A stretch of 64,000 nucleotides of DNA from contig JAEUVE010000011.1 in assembly GCA_016786865.1 (NCBI GenBank), positions 1-64,000 of the forward strand, written 5' to 3'. A program made the position numbers and the translations under genes. Positions 9,009-17,158 of the stretch are shown piece after piece. Source of the DNA: Sediminibacterium sp. Lineage in GTDB: Bacteria; Bacteroidota; Bacteroidia; Chitinophagales; Chitinophagaceae. The stretch's first letter is position 1, and every line of letters starts with the position of its first letter. The notes below the pieces were generated by a model. It worked only from the letters and a program-made list of their open reading frames with translations, made no database searches and had not been told where the DNA came from.

Positions 9009-9536
9009 ATGGAACAGGTAGTATTGGTCAATGAGCAGGATGAGGAGCTGGGCTTTATGGAAAAGATGGAAGCGCATGAAAAAGCTTTGTTGCACAGGGC
9101 TTTCAGTGTATTTATTTTTAATGAGAAGGGAGAAATGCTGTTGCAGCAGAGAGCGCTCAGTAAATACCACAGCGGCGGATTGTGGACCAACAGCTGTTGC
9201 AGTCATCCCAGACCAGGCGAATTAGTAGGCGATGCGGCTGTAAGACGATTGAAAGAAGAGATGGGTTTTGAAACCAGGTTAAATAAAGTTTTTGATTTTG
9301 TTTACAAAGCCCCTTTTTTAAATGGTCTCACAGAACATGAATTTGATCACGTATTTGTAGGGCAGTACGAAGGACCGATAACACCGGATTATACCGAGGT
9401 AGAAGATTATGCATACCAGTCTTTGGAGCGCATAACAGAACGATTACAGGAAGAATCTCAGTATTTCACTGCCTGGTTTCAAATCGCATTTCCAAAAGTT
9501 AAAGCATGGTGGCAGCAGAACAGACAGCAATCGTAA
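9009..9536 (+). CDS. idi: Isopentenyl-diphosphate delta-isomerase, type I
   Basis: A Nudix-fold enzyme interconverting isopentenyl and dimethylallyl diphosphate to balance precursors for carotenoids. The 175-residue protein has TNSCCSHP with the catalytic Cys, a Nudix-like AAVRRLKEEMGF helix, and TEHEFDHVF with the conserved catalytic Glu. It sits 16 bp after crtB and overlaps the next gene by 31 bp, clearly in the same operon. Presence of idi inside the cluster suggests precursor supply is boosted when pigment is made. Confidence 0.93.
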   Translation: MEQVVLVNEQDEELGFMEKMEAHEKALLHRAFSVFIFNEKGEMLLQQRALSKYHSGGLWTNSCCSHPRPGELVGDAAVRRLKEEMGFETRLNKVFDFVYKAPFLNGLTEHEFDHVFVGQYEGPITPDYTEVEDYAYQSLERITERLQEESQYFTAWFQIAFPKVKAWWQQNRQQS

Positions 9537-11008
9537 TAGGAGCAGGTATAGCCGGAATAGCAGCAGCTATCCGGTTGCGGGTTCAGGGGTATGAAGTAGA
9601 CGTATTTGAACAAAACAGCTACCCGGGAGGTAAGCTCAGTGCCTTCAACCTGGGCAATTATCAGTTTGATGCCGGTCCGAGTTTGTTTACCCAGCCGGAG
9701 TTTATACGTGAGTTGTTTGAGCTGGCGGGTGAAGACATGGCCCCCTATTTTTCATACAGCAGAATGCCGGTTTCCTGTAACTATTTTTATCCGGATGGAA
9801 CGATTGTTCATGCTTATGCAGATAACCAGAAACTTGCGAAGGAACTCCAGGATAAGCTCGGGGAGCCGGAAAAAAACACCATTGAATTTCTGCAGCAATC
9901 AGCCAGTATCTACAATAATATCGGAACACTTTTTTTGCAGAATTCACTGCATAAAACATCCACACTTTTTAAATCAGGCGTTAAAAAGGCATTGAAATAT
10001 ACCCGGTTGTCTTATCTGTTCAGGTCGATGAATGAGCTGCACGAACGGCAGTTCAGTTCACCCAAAACGGTACAGCTGTTTAACCGTTATGCAACCTACA
10101 ACGGGAGTAATCCGTATAAAGCACCGGCTATGCTTACCATGATTCCGCACCTGGAACACAACTTAGGAAGTTATTATCCAAAGGGAGGTATGATCAGTAT
10201 AACCAATGCTTTGTATGAGTTGGCGCTCAGAAAAGGAGTCCGCTTCCATTTTAATGAACGCGTAGAAAGAATTATACGCTCCAATGGAGTGGTGAAGGGC
10301 ATAGTAGCAGGGGGCCGGGATATCCCCGCACAGCTGGTTGTAAGCAATATGGATATCTATTTCACTTATAAAAATCTGTTAGGAGATGAGTGGAAGGCCG
10401 GTGATGTTCTAAAGCAGGAGCGAAGCAGCAGCGCCTATATCTTTTATTGGGGTATCGGTAAAACATTTGATCAGCTCACGCTGCACAATATTTTTTTTAC
10501 CAGCGATTACCAAGCAGAATTTAATCACCTGTTCAATACCGGTCTACAGTTTAAAGATCCGACGGTATACATCAATATTACATCTAAATGTGAGCCGGGT
10601 ATGCAAGCTCCTGAAGGAAAGGAAAACTGGTTCGTGATGGTGAATGCCCCGGCCAACAGGGGGCAGGATTGGGAGGCATACGGCAGCGCCTGTAGAAAAG
10701 CGGTGATTGAAAAACTCAGTAGATTATTGGGCGAAAATATTGAACCCCTGATTGAAGCGGAGCAGGTGCTAACGCCGGAAACCATCGAGGCAAAAACTGC
10801 TTCTTATATGGGTTCACTTTATGGCACCAGTTCCAATAGCCGTTTGGCAGCATTTATGCGTCATCCTAACTTTAGTAAACAAACCAGAGGATTGTATTTT
10901 GTTGGGGGTAGTGTTCACCCGGGAGGGGGCATCCCACTCTGCTTAAGCAGTGCCAAAATTACGGCAGATCTTATTGCAAACACTCATAAAACCAGGCAGG
11001 CTTCATGA
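9506..11008 (+). CDS. crtD: Carotenoid 3',4'-desaturase (CrtD-like)
   Basis: The second FAD-dependent carotenoid oxidoreductase of the cluster, 500 residues, with a GAGIAGIAAA loop near residue 12, FEQNSYPGGK, FDAGPSLFTQPE and a C-terminal FVGGSVHPGGGIPLCLSSA. The GGSVHPGGGIPL ending is typical of CrtD-type and related desaturases, differing from crtI at 6609. Followed by cruF with an ATGA overlap, it most likely desaturates the C-3',4' bond of a 1'-hydroxylated end, as in saproxanthin and myxol pathways. It could also be a methoxyneurosporene-type or C-4 oxidising relative. The ATG at 9506 lies within idi. Confidence 0.78.
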   Translation: MVAAEQTAIVIGAGIAGIAAAIRLRVQGYEVDVFEQNSYPGGKLSAFNLGNYQFDAGPSLFTQPEFIRELFELAGEDMAPYFSYSRMPVSCNYFYPDGTIVHAYADNQKLAKELQDKLGEPEKNTIEFLQQSASIYNNIGTLFLQNSLHKTSTLFKSGVKKALKYTRLSYLFRSMNELHERQFSSPKTVQLFNRYATYNGSNPYKAPAMLTMIPHLEHNLGSYYPKGGMISITNALYELALRKGVRFHFNERVERIIRSNGVVKGIVAGGRDIPAQLVVSNMDIYFTYKNLLGDEWKAGDVLKQERSSSAYIFYWGIGKTFDQLTLHNIFFTSDYQAEFNHLFNTGLQFKDPTVYINITSKCEPGMQAPEGKENWFVMVNAPANRGQDWEAYGSACRKAVIEKLSRLLGENIEPLIEAEQVLTPETIEAKTASYMGSLYGTSSNSRLAAFMRHPNFSKQTRGLYFVGGSVHPGGGIPLCLSSAKITADLIANTHKTRQAS

Positions 11009-11691
11009 TCACTAAAAAGAATATCAGTATTTATCTGGCCATCCTTTTTCATGTGAGTGGGTTGATTGGGATTTTATATACTCCATACAGAGATTGGTTT
11101 ATTGGCAACACTCCACTGAATCTGCTATTGATGGCGGTCCTGCTGATTTGGAACCAGCAAAAACCCAATAGAGATTTTATATACTTTATGCTGATTTGTT
11201 TTGTAACCGGCATGGTTACGGAAATGATTGGCGTAAATACGGGAATATTGTTTGGCAATTACAGGTATGGAACAGTAATGGGCGTTCAACTGATGGGCGT
11301 TCCATTGTTGATTGGTGTGAATTGGTTTGTAATCGTTTTTTGTTGTTTGGTATTAATGGAAAAAATGCACCATTGGGTAAAAGCCAAATACCTGAGGGAG
11401 CAAATGGCTCCTCCTCCTGCCCTGTTGGAGGGGCTCTCCGTGATTGTAGACGGCGCTATACTGGCCACCGCATTCGACTGGCTGATGGAGCCTGCAGCCA
11501 TTGAGCTGGGATTCTGGCAATGGGAAGGGCAATCCATTCCCGCACTGAACTATGCCTGCTGGTTCCTGATTAGTGCCGGATTAATTGCTGTTTCCAGGAA
11601 ACTTTCCTTTCATAAATTCAATCCGTTTGCAGTACATCTGCTTGTAATACAAATCTTGTTTTTCTTAACACTTAGAATATTTTCATTATGA
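11005..11691 (+). CDS. cruF: Carotenoid 1',2'-hydratase, CruF family (DUF422)
   Basis: A 228-residue integral membrane protein with about seven hydrophobic segments. The segment TEMIGVNTGILFGNYRYG is the hallmark of the DUF422/CruF family, which hydrates the psi end of gamma-carotene. The acidic FDWLMEPAAIELGFW segment is also conserved. It overlaps the upstream desaturase by 4 bp (ATGA) and the downstream crtZ by 4 bp, so the three genes are translationally coupled. Relatives in other phyla include bisanhydrobacterioruberin hydratase, but the neighbouring crtD, crtZ and crtY favour the saproxanthin-type role. Confidence 0.82.
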   Translation: MITKKNISIYLAILFHVSGLIGILYTPYRDWFIGNTPLNLLLMAVLLIWNQQKPNRDFIYFMLICFVTGMVTEMIGVNTGILFGNYRYGTVMGVQLMGVPLLIGVNWFVIVFCCLVLMEKMHHWVKAKYLREQMAPPPALLEGLSVIVDGAILATAFDWLMEPAAIELGFWQWEGQSIPALNYACWFLISAGLIAVSRKLSFHKFNPFAVHLLVIQILFFLTLRIFSL

Positions 11692-12155
11692 TTTACGTAC
11701 TCATTACATTATTGGTCTTTGTGCTGATGGAAGGCGTTACCTGGCTTACCCATCGCTACGTGATGCATGGATTTTTATGGGTGCTTCATAAGGATCATCA
11801 TCAGAAAGAAGAAGGGTTTTTTGAAAAAAACGATTGGTTTTTTGTCATTTTTGCCGTCCCCAGCTGGCTTTGTATTATGTTGGGCAGCATGAATCAAAAT
11901 TACGTGTCGGTTAGCATAGGAGCAGGTATTGCTATGTATGGGGCTGCCTATTTTCTGGTTCATGAAATTATTATACACCAACGGTTTAAATTGTTTACCC
12001 GCAGTAATAACCGGTATATCAGGGCTATTCGCTGGGCACATAAAATGCACCACAAGCATATAGGCAAAGAAGAAGGAGAAAGTTTTGGTATGTTGCTGGT
12101 AGCTAAAAAATACTGGGATAAGGTTCGTAGAGACGAACAACTAAAGTCTGTTTAA
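11688..12155 (+). CDS. crtZ: Beta-carotene hydroxylase (CrtZ type)
   Basis: A non-heme di-iron membrane hydroxylase adding the 3-OH group to the beta ring. The 155-residue protein contains the histidine clusters HRYVMH, HKDHH, HEIIIHQR and HKMHHKH that ligate iron, with hydrophobic segments between them. The ATG overlaps the cruF stop. The gene ends one base before the crtY start. Confident family call; the substrate here is probably a monocyclic carotenoid rather than beta-carotene itself. Confidence 0.92.
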   Translation: MIYVLITLLVFVLMEGVTWLTHRYVMHGFLWVLHKDHHQKEEGFFEKNDWFFVIFAVPSWLCIMLGSMNQNYVSVSIGAGIAMYGAAYFLVHEIIIHQRFKLFTRSNNRYIRAIRWAHKMHHKHIGKEEGESFGMLLVAKKYWDKVRRDEQLKSV

Positions 12156-13343
12156 TTGTTGACAAAATCGTACGATTATATTATTGCAGGTGCAGGATGT
12201 GCAGGTTTAAGCCTGCTAATGCGGATGATGCAGGACGCTTTTTTCTCCCAAAAGCGGATACTGGTTGTAGATGCATCCGGAAAAACGCGGAACGACAGAA
12301 CCTGGTGTTTTTGGGAAAAAGAACCGGATATTTTTGAATCCATTGTTCTCCATAGCTGGAATAAACTGGATTTCTTTTCCGAAACTTACGCTGCAGAATT
12401 ATCTATCCAACCCTATACCTACAAAATGATTCAGGGGCTTACATTTTATAACTATGTAAAGTCCGAAGCTAAACACCATCCCAATGTTTCCTGGTTGCAG
12501 GAAAAGATTCAGGGATTTACAAAACCGGCGACTGATGACGCGGGGAACCTGCTTTCCGGAATTGTTTTGAGTGATCGCAGTATTTATGCAGATTATGTAT
12601 TCAACAGCATTCAGTTTGAACCTATTCGGTCCAAGCCACATCAGTACTATTTGCAACAACATTTTAAAGGATGGACCATACAGACCAAAGAACCTTTTTT
12701 TGATTCCGGCAAAGCTACATTCATGGATTTCAGGGTGAGCCAGGAGCATGGCACCACTTTTATGTACATGCTGCCTACTTCTGCGACCACGGCATTGGTG
12801 GAATATACCCTGTTTACCAAAGATCTGTTGCCTTCGGAATCTTATGACAGGGCTTTAAAAGAATATATTGCCGAGTACCTCCATATTCCGGAATACGAGA
12901 TTATTCACGAAGAATTTGGGATCATTCCCATGACTAATGCGCTTCTGCCACAAACAAATGGTGGCATTGTGTATATCGGAATAGCGGGTGGGCAGGTTAA
13001 AGCAAGCAGCGGATATGCATTTCGGTTTATTCAGAAAAAAACAGCAGCGATTGTTGATGCCCTGAAGAACGGGAGGGCTGTATCTGTTAAAGCCGGATTC
13101 CCGGATGTGAAGGGATTACTGTACGATAGTACGCTCCTGCATATTCTGTATCACCAAAAAATGAAGGGCAGCGCTATTTTTAGCCGGATTTTCAAGCACA
13201 ACCAGGCATCAGACGTACTCGCCTTTCTCGACAATGAAAGCTCCCTGTTCACCGACCTTAAAATCATGAGCAGCGTTCCTACTGCTGTATTTCTGCCGGT
13301 AGCCCTGCGGGAGCTCAGCCTGATGCAAAAAAGAAGGAACTAA
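12156..13343 (+). CDS. crtY: Lycopene beta-cyclase (CrtY type), TTG start
   Basis: Cyclises one or both psi ends of lycopene to beta rings. The 395-residue flavoprotein begins with YDYIIAGAGCAGLSL, then NDRTWCFWEK, a signature of the CrtY/CrtL cyclases, and later GIAGGQVKASSGYAF. No ATG is available: the frame opens with TTG TTG directly after the crtZ stop, so a TTG start (12156 or 12159) is used. It is the last pigment gene; the tRNA-Arg promoter follows. With CruF acting on the other end, a monocyclic product is expected. Confidence 0.9.
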   Translation: MLTKSYDYIIAGAGCAGLSLLMRMMQDAFFSQKRILVVDASGKTRNDRTWCFWEKEPDIFESIVLHSWNKLDFFSETYAAELSIQPYTYKMIQGLTFYNYVKSEAKHHPNVSWLQEKIQGFTKPATDDAGNLLSGIVLSDRSIYADYVFNSIQFEPIRSKPHQYYLQQHFKGWTIQTKEPFFDSGKATFMDFRVSQEHGTTFMYMLPTSATTALVEYTLFTKDLLPSESYDRALKEYIAEYLHIPEYEIIHEEFGIIPMTNALLPQTNGGIVYIGIAGGQVKASSGYAFRFIQKKTAAIVDALKNGRAVSVKAGFPDVKGLLYDSTLLHILYHQKMKGSAIFSRIFKHNQASDVLAFLDNESSLFTDLKIMSSVPTAVFLPVALRELSLMQKRRN

Positions 13344-13357
13344 GCCATATTTTGCTT

Positions 13358-13365
13358 TACATTTG
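13358..13365 (+). promoter_or_regulatory. Candidate -7 promoter box (TACATTTG) for tRNA-Arg
   Basis: Matches TAnnTTTG and lies 14 bp before the first base of the tRNA, a suitable distance for a short precursor leader. Confidence 0.55.
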
Positions 13366-13379
13366 CGATTCTTAAAGCC

Positions 13380-13451
13380 GGTCTCGTAGTACAATGGATA
13401 GTATAAGAGTTTCCGAAGCTCCAGATCCAAGTTCGATTCTTGGCGAGACCA
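13380..13451 (+). tRNA. tRNA-Arg (anticodon CCG)
   Basis: A complete cloverleaf can be drawn. GGTCTCG pairs perfectly with CGAGACC in the acceptor stem. A D-arm with GG in the loop follows. The anticodon loop is TTCCGAA (anticodon CCG, codon CGG), on a stem whose outer pair is a mismatch, with a 4-nt variable region. CCAAG/CTTGG closes a TTCGATT T-loop. The discriminator is A, and 3' CCA is not encoded. Confidence 0.92.
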
Positions 13452-13454
13452 CAA

Positions 13455-13484
13455 ACCCTCGTAGCTTTTGCGCGAGGGTTTTTT
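13455..13484 (+). terminator. Terminator after tRNA-Arg
   Basis: ACCCTCG and CGAGGGT form a stem with an 11-nt loop followed by six T, starting a few bases after the tRNA. Confidence 0.75.
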
Positions 13485-13625
13485 ATATTGCGAACGTCAC
13501 GAGTTTACTCGTATAAGTGAGCAGGCTAAAAACCCGCAGGGCAACCGAAGGCTGGCATTTCTGGTAGACATTAAAGCCCTAACTTGGTGTATATTGACTT
13601 GCTTATTTATGAAAACCAGCTTTTT

Positions 13626-14777
13626 ATGATTACCGCACTTCAGCAACAATTTGTTGACCTGTTTCATACAGCACCCAAAGTTTATCGTTCTCCGGGGCGG
13701 ATCAATATCATTGGCGAACATACCGATTACAATCAGGGATTTGTTTTGCCTGCCGCTATTGAACAGGCAGCCTATGTTGCTATAAGCCCAAGGGAAGACA
13801 ATGAACTTCATCTGTATGCGGTTTCGATGCAGGAGATGGTTGTGTTGCAGTTGCATGGGCTTGTTCCAAAGGCTGGTGCATGGTCCAATTATATAGCGGG
13901 TGTTGCGGAACAATTTATCAGAATGGGGTTTACTATCAAAGGATTTAACCTGGTGCTGCACAGTGATGTTCCCATTGGGGCAGGTCTTTCCTCTTCTGCC
14001 GCCATTGAGTGTGCGGTTGCATTTGCGCTGAATGAGTGCTTTGATTGCGCACTGGACAGGTTGCAGCTGGTGCACCTGGCACAAAAAGCAGAACATGAAT
14101 TTGCAGGTGTGCAATGCGGTATCATGGATCAGTTTGCCAGTATGATGAGCAGGCGAAACCACCTGATTAAACTGGATTGTCGTTCATTGGAATATGAGTA
14201 CATTCCTTTTCAGTTGGGGAGCCATACAATGGTTTTATTTGATACCAATGTGAAGCACAGTTTGGCTAGTACTGCATACAATAATCGCAGGCAACAATGC
14301 GAACAGGGCGTGCAATGGATCGCCGCACAATTGCCGCATATTCAAACGCTCCGAGATGCGGATATGGGTATGCTGGAGCAATTTGTACTTCCGAAGGATC
14401 TACTGGTTTACCGGCGATGTACTTATGTGGTAAAGGAGATTCAAAGGGTAGAGGCAGCCTGCAAGGCGCTGAAGGCCGGTGATCTGAACAAGCTGGGTGA
14501 ATTGATGTATGAAACACATGCAGGCCTTTCCTGCGACTATGAAGTAAGTTGCACAGAACTGGATCTGTTGGTTGATCTGGTAAAAGCCCGCCCGGGAGTT
14601 ATTGGTGCAAGGATGATGGGAGGTGGTTTCGGGGGCTGCACACTCAATTTAGTAGAAGCGGACCGGGTAGATGAGCTGATCAATAGTGTTCAAATTTCTT
14701 ATGAGCGGGCCACGAATTTGCCATTGAATTACTATCTTGTTTCTGCTGCCGATGGCAGTGGTCGGGTTGACCACTGA
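13626..14777 (+). CDS. galK: Galactokinase
   Basis: Phosphorylates galactose at C1 with ATP, the first step of the Leloir pathway. A GHMP-fold protein of 383 residues with the galactokinase signature GRINIIGEHTDYNQG, the ATP loop PIGAGLSSSAAIE, CGIMDQFAS with the catalytic Asp, and the C-terminal MMGGGFGGCTLNLV. The ATG at 13626 is chosen because it starts just ahead of the family N-terminus; upstream in-frame TTG at 13584 would add an unrelated 14 residues. A sodium/sugar symporter gene follows after 23 bp, suggesting a small galactose uptake unit. No galT or galM is nearby. Confidence 0.94.
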   Translation: MITALQQQFVDLFHTAPKVYRSPGRINIIGEHTDYNQGFVLPAAIEQAAYVAISPREDNELHLYAVSMQEMVVLQLHGLVPKAGAWSNYIAGVAEQFIRMGFTIKGFNLVLHSDVPIGAGLSSSAAIECAVAFALNECFDCALDRLQLVHLAQKAEHEFAGVQCGIMDQFASMMSRRNHLIKLDCRSLEYEYIPFQLGSHTMVLFDTNVKHSLASTAYNNRRQQCEQGVQWIAAQLPHIQTLRDADMGMLEQFVLPKDLLVYRRCTYVVKEIQRVEAACKALKAGDLNKLGELMYETHAGLSCDYEVSCTELDLLVDLVKARPGVIGARMMGGGFGGCTLNLVEADRVDELINSVQISYERATNLPLNYYLVSAADGSGRVDH

Positions 14778-14800
14778 CCGGGTACGCATAAACGATTTGT

Positions 14801-16471
14801 ATGCAATCATTACAGCCTGCCGATTACATTGTATTCCTGTGTTATTTCGTTATTGTTGCCGGATACGGCTGGTGGGTATACCAACAAAAAAAATCGAAAT
14901 CGGCCAGTTCAACTGATTATTTCCTGGCAGAGGGTTCCCTTACCTGGTGGGCCATTGGGGCATCATTGATTGCTTCCAACATCTCTACGGAACAGTTCAT
15001 AGGAATGAGCGGAAGCGGATTCAAAATGGGGCTTGCCATTGCCAGCTATGAGTGGATGGCAGCTGTTTCATTGATTGTAGTGGCCATTTTCTTCATGCCC
15101 GTTTATCTGAAAAATAAGATCTTCACCATGCCACAGTTTCTGCAGGTGAGGTATAATTCCACGGTAGCCATGATCATGGCGGTATTCTGGCTCCTGTTGT
15201 ATGTATTTGTAAATCTTACTTCCATCTTATTCCTTGGGGCACTGGCCATCAGCAGCATCTCCGGTTTTTCTTTTACACTCTGCATGATCGGTCTGGCTTT
15301 TTTTGCCATACTGATTACACTAGGAGGAATGAAAGTGATCGGTTATACCGATGTGATTCAGGTGTTCTTTCTGATTCTGGGTGGGTTGGCAGCAACCTAT
15401 ATTGCCCTGAACCTGGTGGCAGACCACAATGGAACAAGTGGGGTATTGAATGGATTTTCTGTGCTGACCGAAAAGGCCGATGATCATTTTCATATGATAT
15501 TCAAAAGAGACAATCCCTCTTACATGGACCTTCCCGGGTTAACCGTATTGCTTGGCGGACTCTGGATTGCCAACCTGAATTATTGGGGTTGCAATCAATA
15601 CATCACCCAACGTGCGTTGGGCGCCGATTTGAAAACCGCGCGGAATGGATTGTTGTTTGCAGGATTTCTGAAATTACTGATGCCAATTATTGTTGTATTG
15701 CCGGGAATAGCGGCATATGTGCTGTATCAGCAGGGATATTTCCAAACGGAAATGCTGCAGAACGGAGAGGTGAATCCAGACAGGGCTTATCCGGTATTGT
15801 TGAATCTTTTACCGGTTGGATTAAAAGGACTTTCTTTTGCCGCACTTACGGCAGCAGTAGTGGCTTCGCTGGCCGGGAAAGCGAATAGTATTGCGACCAT
15901 TTTTACGCTGGATATTTATAAGAAGAAAGTAAATGACGTTGCGACAGAACAACAACTGGTTCGGGTGGGGCGTATTGCTATTGTTGTTTCCATGATATTA
16001 GCGATGGCCGTAGCACCGTTTATGGGAATAGATCAGAAAGGCGGCTTCCAGTATATTCAGGAGTATACTGGTTTTGTTTCTCCGGGCGTATTCGCCATGT
16101 TCTTCCTTGGCTTTTTCTGGAAGAAAACCACCTCAAATGCTGCACTGTTTGCAACCATTGGGGGCTTTGTATTGTCCTTACTCTTCAAGTTCTTACCTGG
16201 TATCGCAGACCTCTCTTTCCTGGCTTCTACCGGTTTTGCGATTCCGAATTCGCAGGGTATTTATGAGATTCCTTTCCTCGACCGGATGGGCTTTGTATTT
16301 GCTATTTGTATTGCTGGCATGTGGGTGATCAGCACGATAGAGCAAAGAAAAGGTGTACGTACGCACGGATTGGAGATTGATCGAAGCATGTTTAAACTGC
16401 ATCCCGCATTTGCAGTTGGGGTGCTGATCCTGCTGGGAATCATTGCAGCATTGTATGCTGTACTCTGGTAA
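14801..16471 (+). CDS. Sodium/sugar symporter (SSS/SGLT family)
   Basis: A 556-residue inner-membrane protein with roughly 14 hydrophobic helices. Early segments (DYFLAEGSLTWWAIGASLIASNIS, then EQFIGMSGSG) match the solute:sodium symporter family, and NYWGCNQYITQRALGA and AALTAAVVASLAGKANS are further family blocks resembling SGLT. Its location just after galK points to galactose or glucose as substrate, driven by the Na+ gradient; substrate is inference from context. It converges on a TM2-domain gene with only 12 bp between the ends and no obvious terminator. Confidence 0.88.
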   Translation: MQSLQPADYIVFLCYFVIVAGYGWWVYQQKKSKSASSTDYFLAEGSLTWWAIGASLIASNISTEQFIGMSGSGFKMGLAIASYEWMAAVSLIVVAIFFMPVYLKNKIFTMPQFLQVRYNSTVAMIMAVFWLLLYVFVNLTSILFLGALAISSISGFSFTLCMIGLAFFAILITLGGMKVIGYTDVIQVFFLILGGLAATYIALNLVADHNGTSGVLNGFSVLTEKADDHFHMIFKRDNPSYMDLPGLTVLLGGLWIANLNYWGCNQYITQRALGADLKTARNGLLFAGFLKLLMPIIVVLPGIAAYVLYQQGYFQTEMLQNGEVNPDRAYPVLLNLLPVGLKGLSFAALTAAVVASLAGKANSIATIFTLDIYKKKVNDVATEQQLVRVGRIAIVVSMILAMAVAPFMGIDQKGGFQYIQEYTGFVSPGVFAMFFLGFFWKKTTSNAALFATIGGFVLSLLFKFLPGIADLSFLASTGFAIPNSQGIYEIPFLDRMGFVFAICIAGMWVISTIEQRKGVRTHGLEIDRSMFKLHPAFAVGVLILLGIIAALYAVLW

Positions 16472-16483
16472 TCAGTATTATAC

Positions 16484-16852
16484 CTATACTCCGTTCTGGT
16501 TGAAAGAATATACCATGGCGATGGATTCCTTAGCCATTTTTCGATTGAATTCGAAAGTGAGTTTTTTGTGGTTGATGGTATCTATTATGGTACCAATCAG
16601 GCAAAAGCCTCCTGTAAATAAATACAGTAATCCCATTCCGGTTTGTCCAACCATAAAACGTTGAACGCCTCCTATTGCTACAAAGCCGAGCAGGCATCCC
16701 AGCAGAATATGATCTGTCTGCCTTCTTTTCCCGTTGTAAATGGCAATGAAGTTTTGCAGTTGTGCTTCGGTCAGATCCTGGGTAAGATGCTGGAGATAGA
16801 CCAGTTCTTCTCCTTCCAGTGCCGGAATCAGGTGGATTAGGTTGGGTTTCAT
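16484..16852 (-). CDS. TM2-domain membrane protein
   Basis: A 122-residue protein. Residues 1-45 are soluble and acidic; from about 47 come two hydrophobic helices joined by a short polar turn, with the pattern LGCLLGFVAIGGVQRFMVGQ and GLLYLFTGGFCLIGTIID typical of TM2 domains. The start ATG overlaps the stop of the upstream DUF2752 gene by 4 bp, so they are co-translated. Function of the family is not established; the DUF2752-TM2 pair recurs in Bacteroidota by my recollection. Confidence 0.8.
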   Translation of the reverse strand: MKPNLIHLIPALEGEELVYLQHLTQDLTEAQLQNFIAIYNGKRRQTDHILLGCLLGFVAIGGVQRFMVGQTGMGLLYLFTGGFCLIGTIIDTINHKKLTFEFNRKMAKESIAMVYSFNQNGV

Positions 16853-17154
16853 GCGTTGATTTTTTCTGAAAAGAGCAGCGCTCTTACTCTGTTAAATATA
16901 ATCATAATCGCGAAAATCCCCAATGGATGTTGTTGCAGGGATTCCCTGAACTGCAGTCTTAATGCATAGTGCATGGAATGCCCAATGCCACAACCAGGAC
17001 ATATATCTATCCCCATAGCGCTAAATAAACAGAGCGATGTACCCTTTGTCTCCGGAAGAAAAAAGAGTGCCAGCAGGGAAATGCTCCAGCAAAGCGCTTC
17101 TCCATTATATCGGATAAACCGGAAGGAGGCGTTTAAGGGCTTTGCAATTTGCAT
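16849..17154 (-). CDS. DUF2752 membrane protein
   Basis: About 101 residues with two hydrophobic stretches. The segment CPGCGIGHSMHYALR is the recognisable DUF2752 core: two Cys in CPGCG and a following His. Its role is unknown. The start is placed at the ATG at 17154, just 4 bp after the marC stop; a longer in-frame start inside marC gives a residue string with no family likeness. Middle gene of a three-gene minus-strand unit with marC and the TM2 gene. Confidence 0.8.
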   Translation of the reverse strand: MQIAKPLNASFRFIRYNGEALCWSISLLALFFLPETKGTSLCLFSAMGIDICPGCGIGHSMHYALRLQFRESLQQHPLGIFAIMIIFNRVRALLFSEKINA

Positions 17155-17158
17155 GGTG

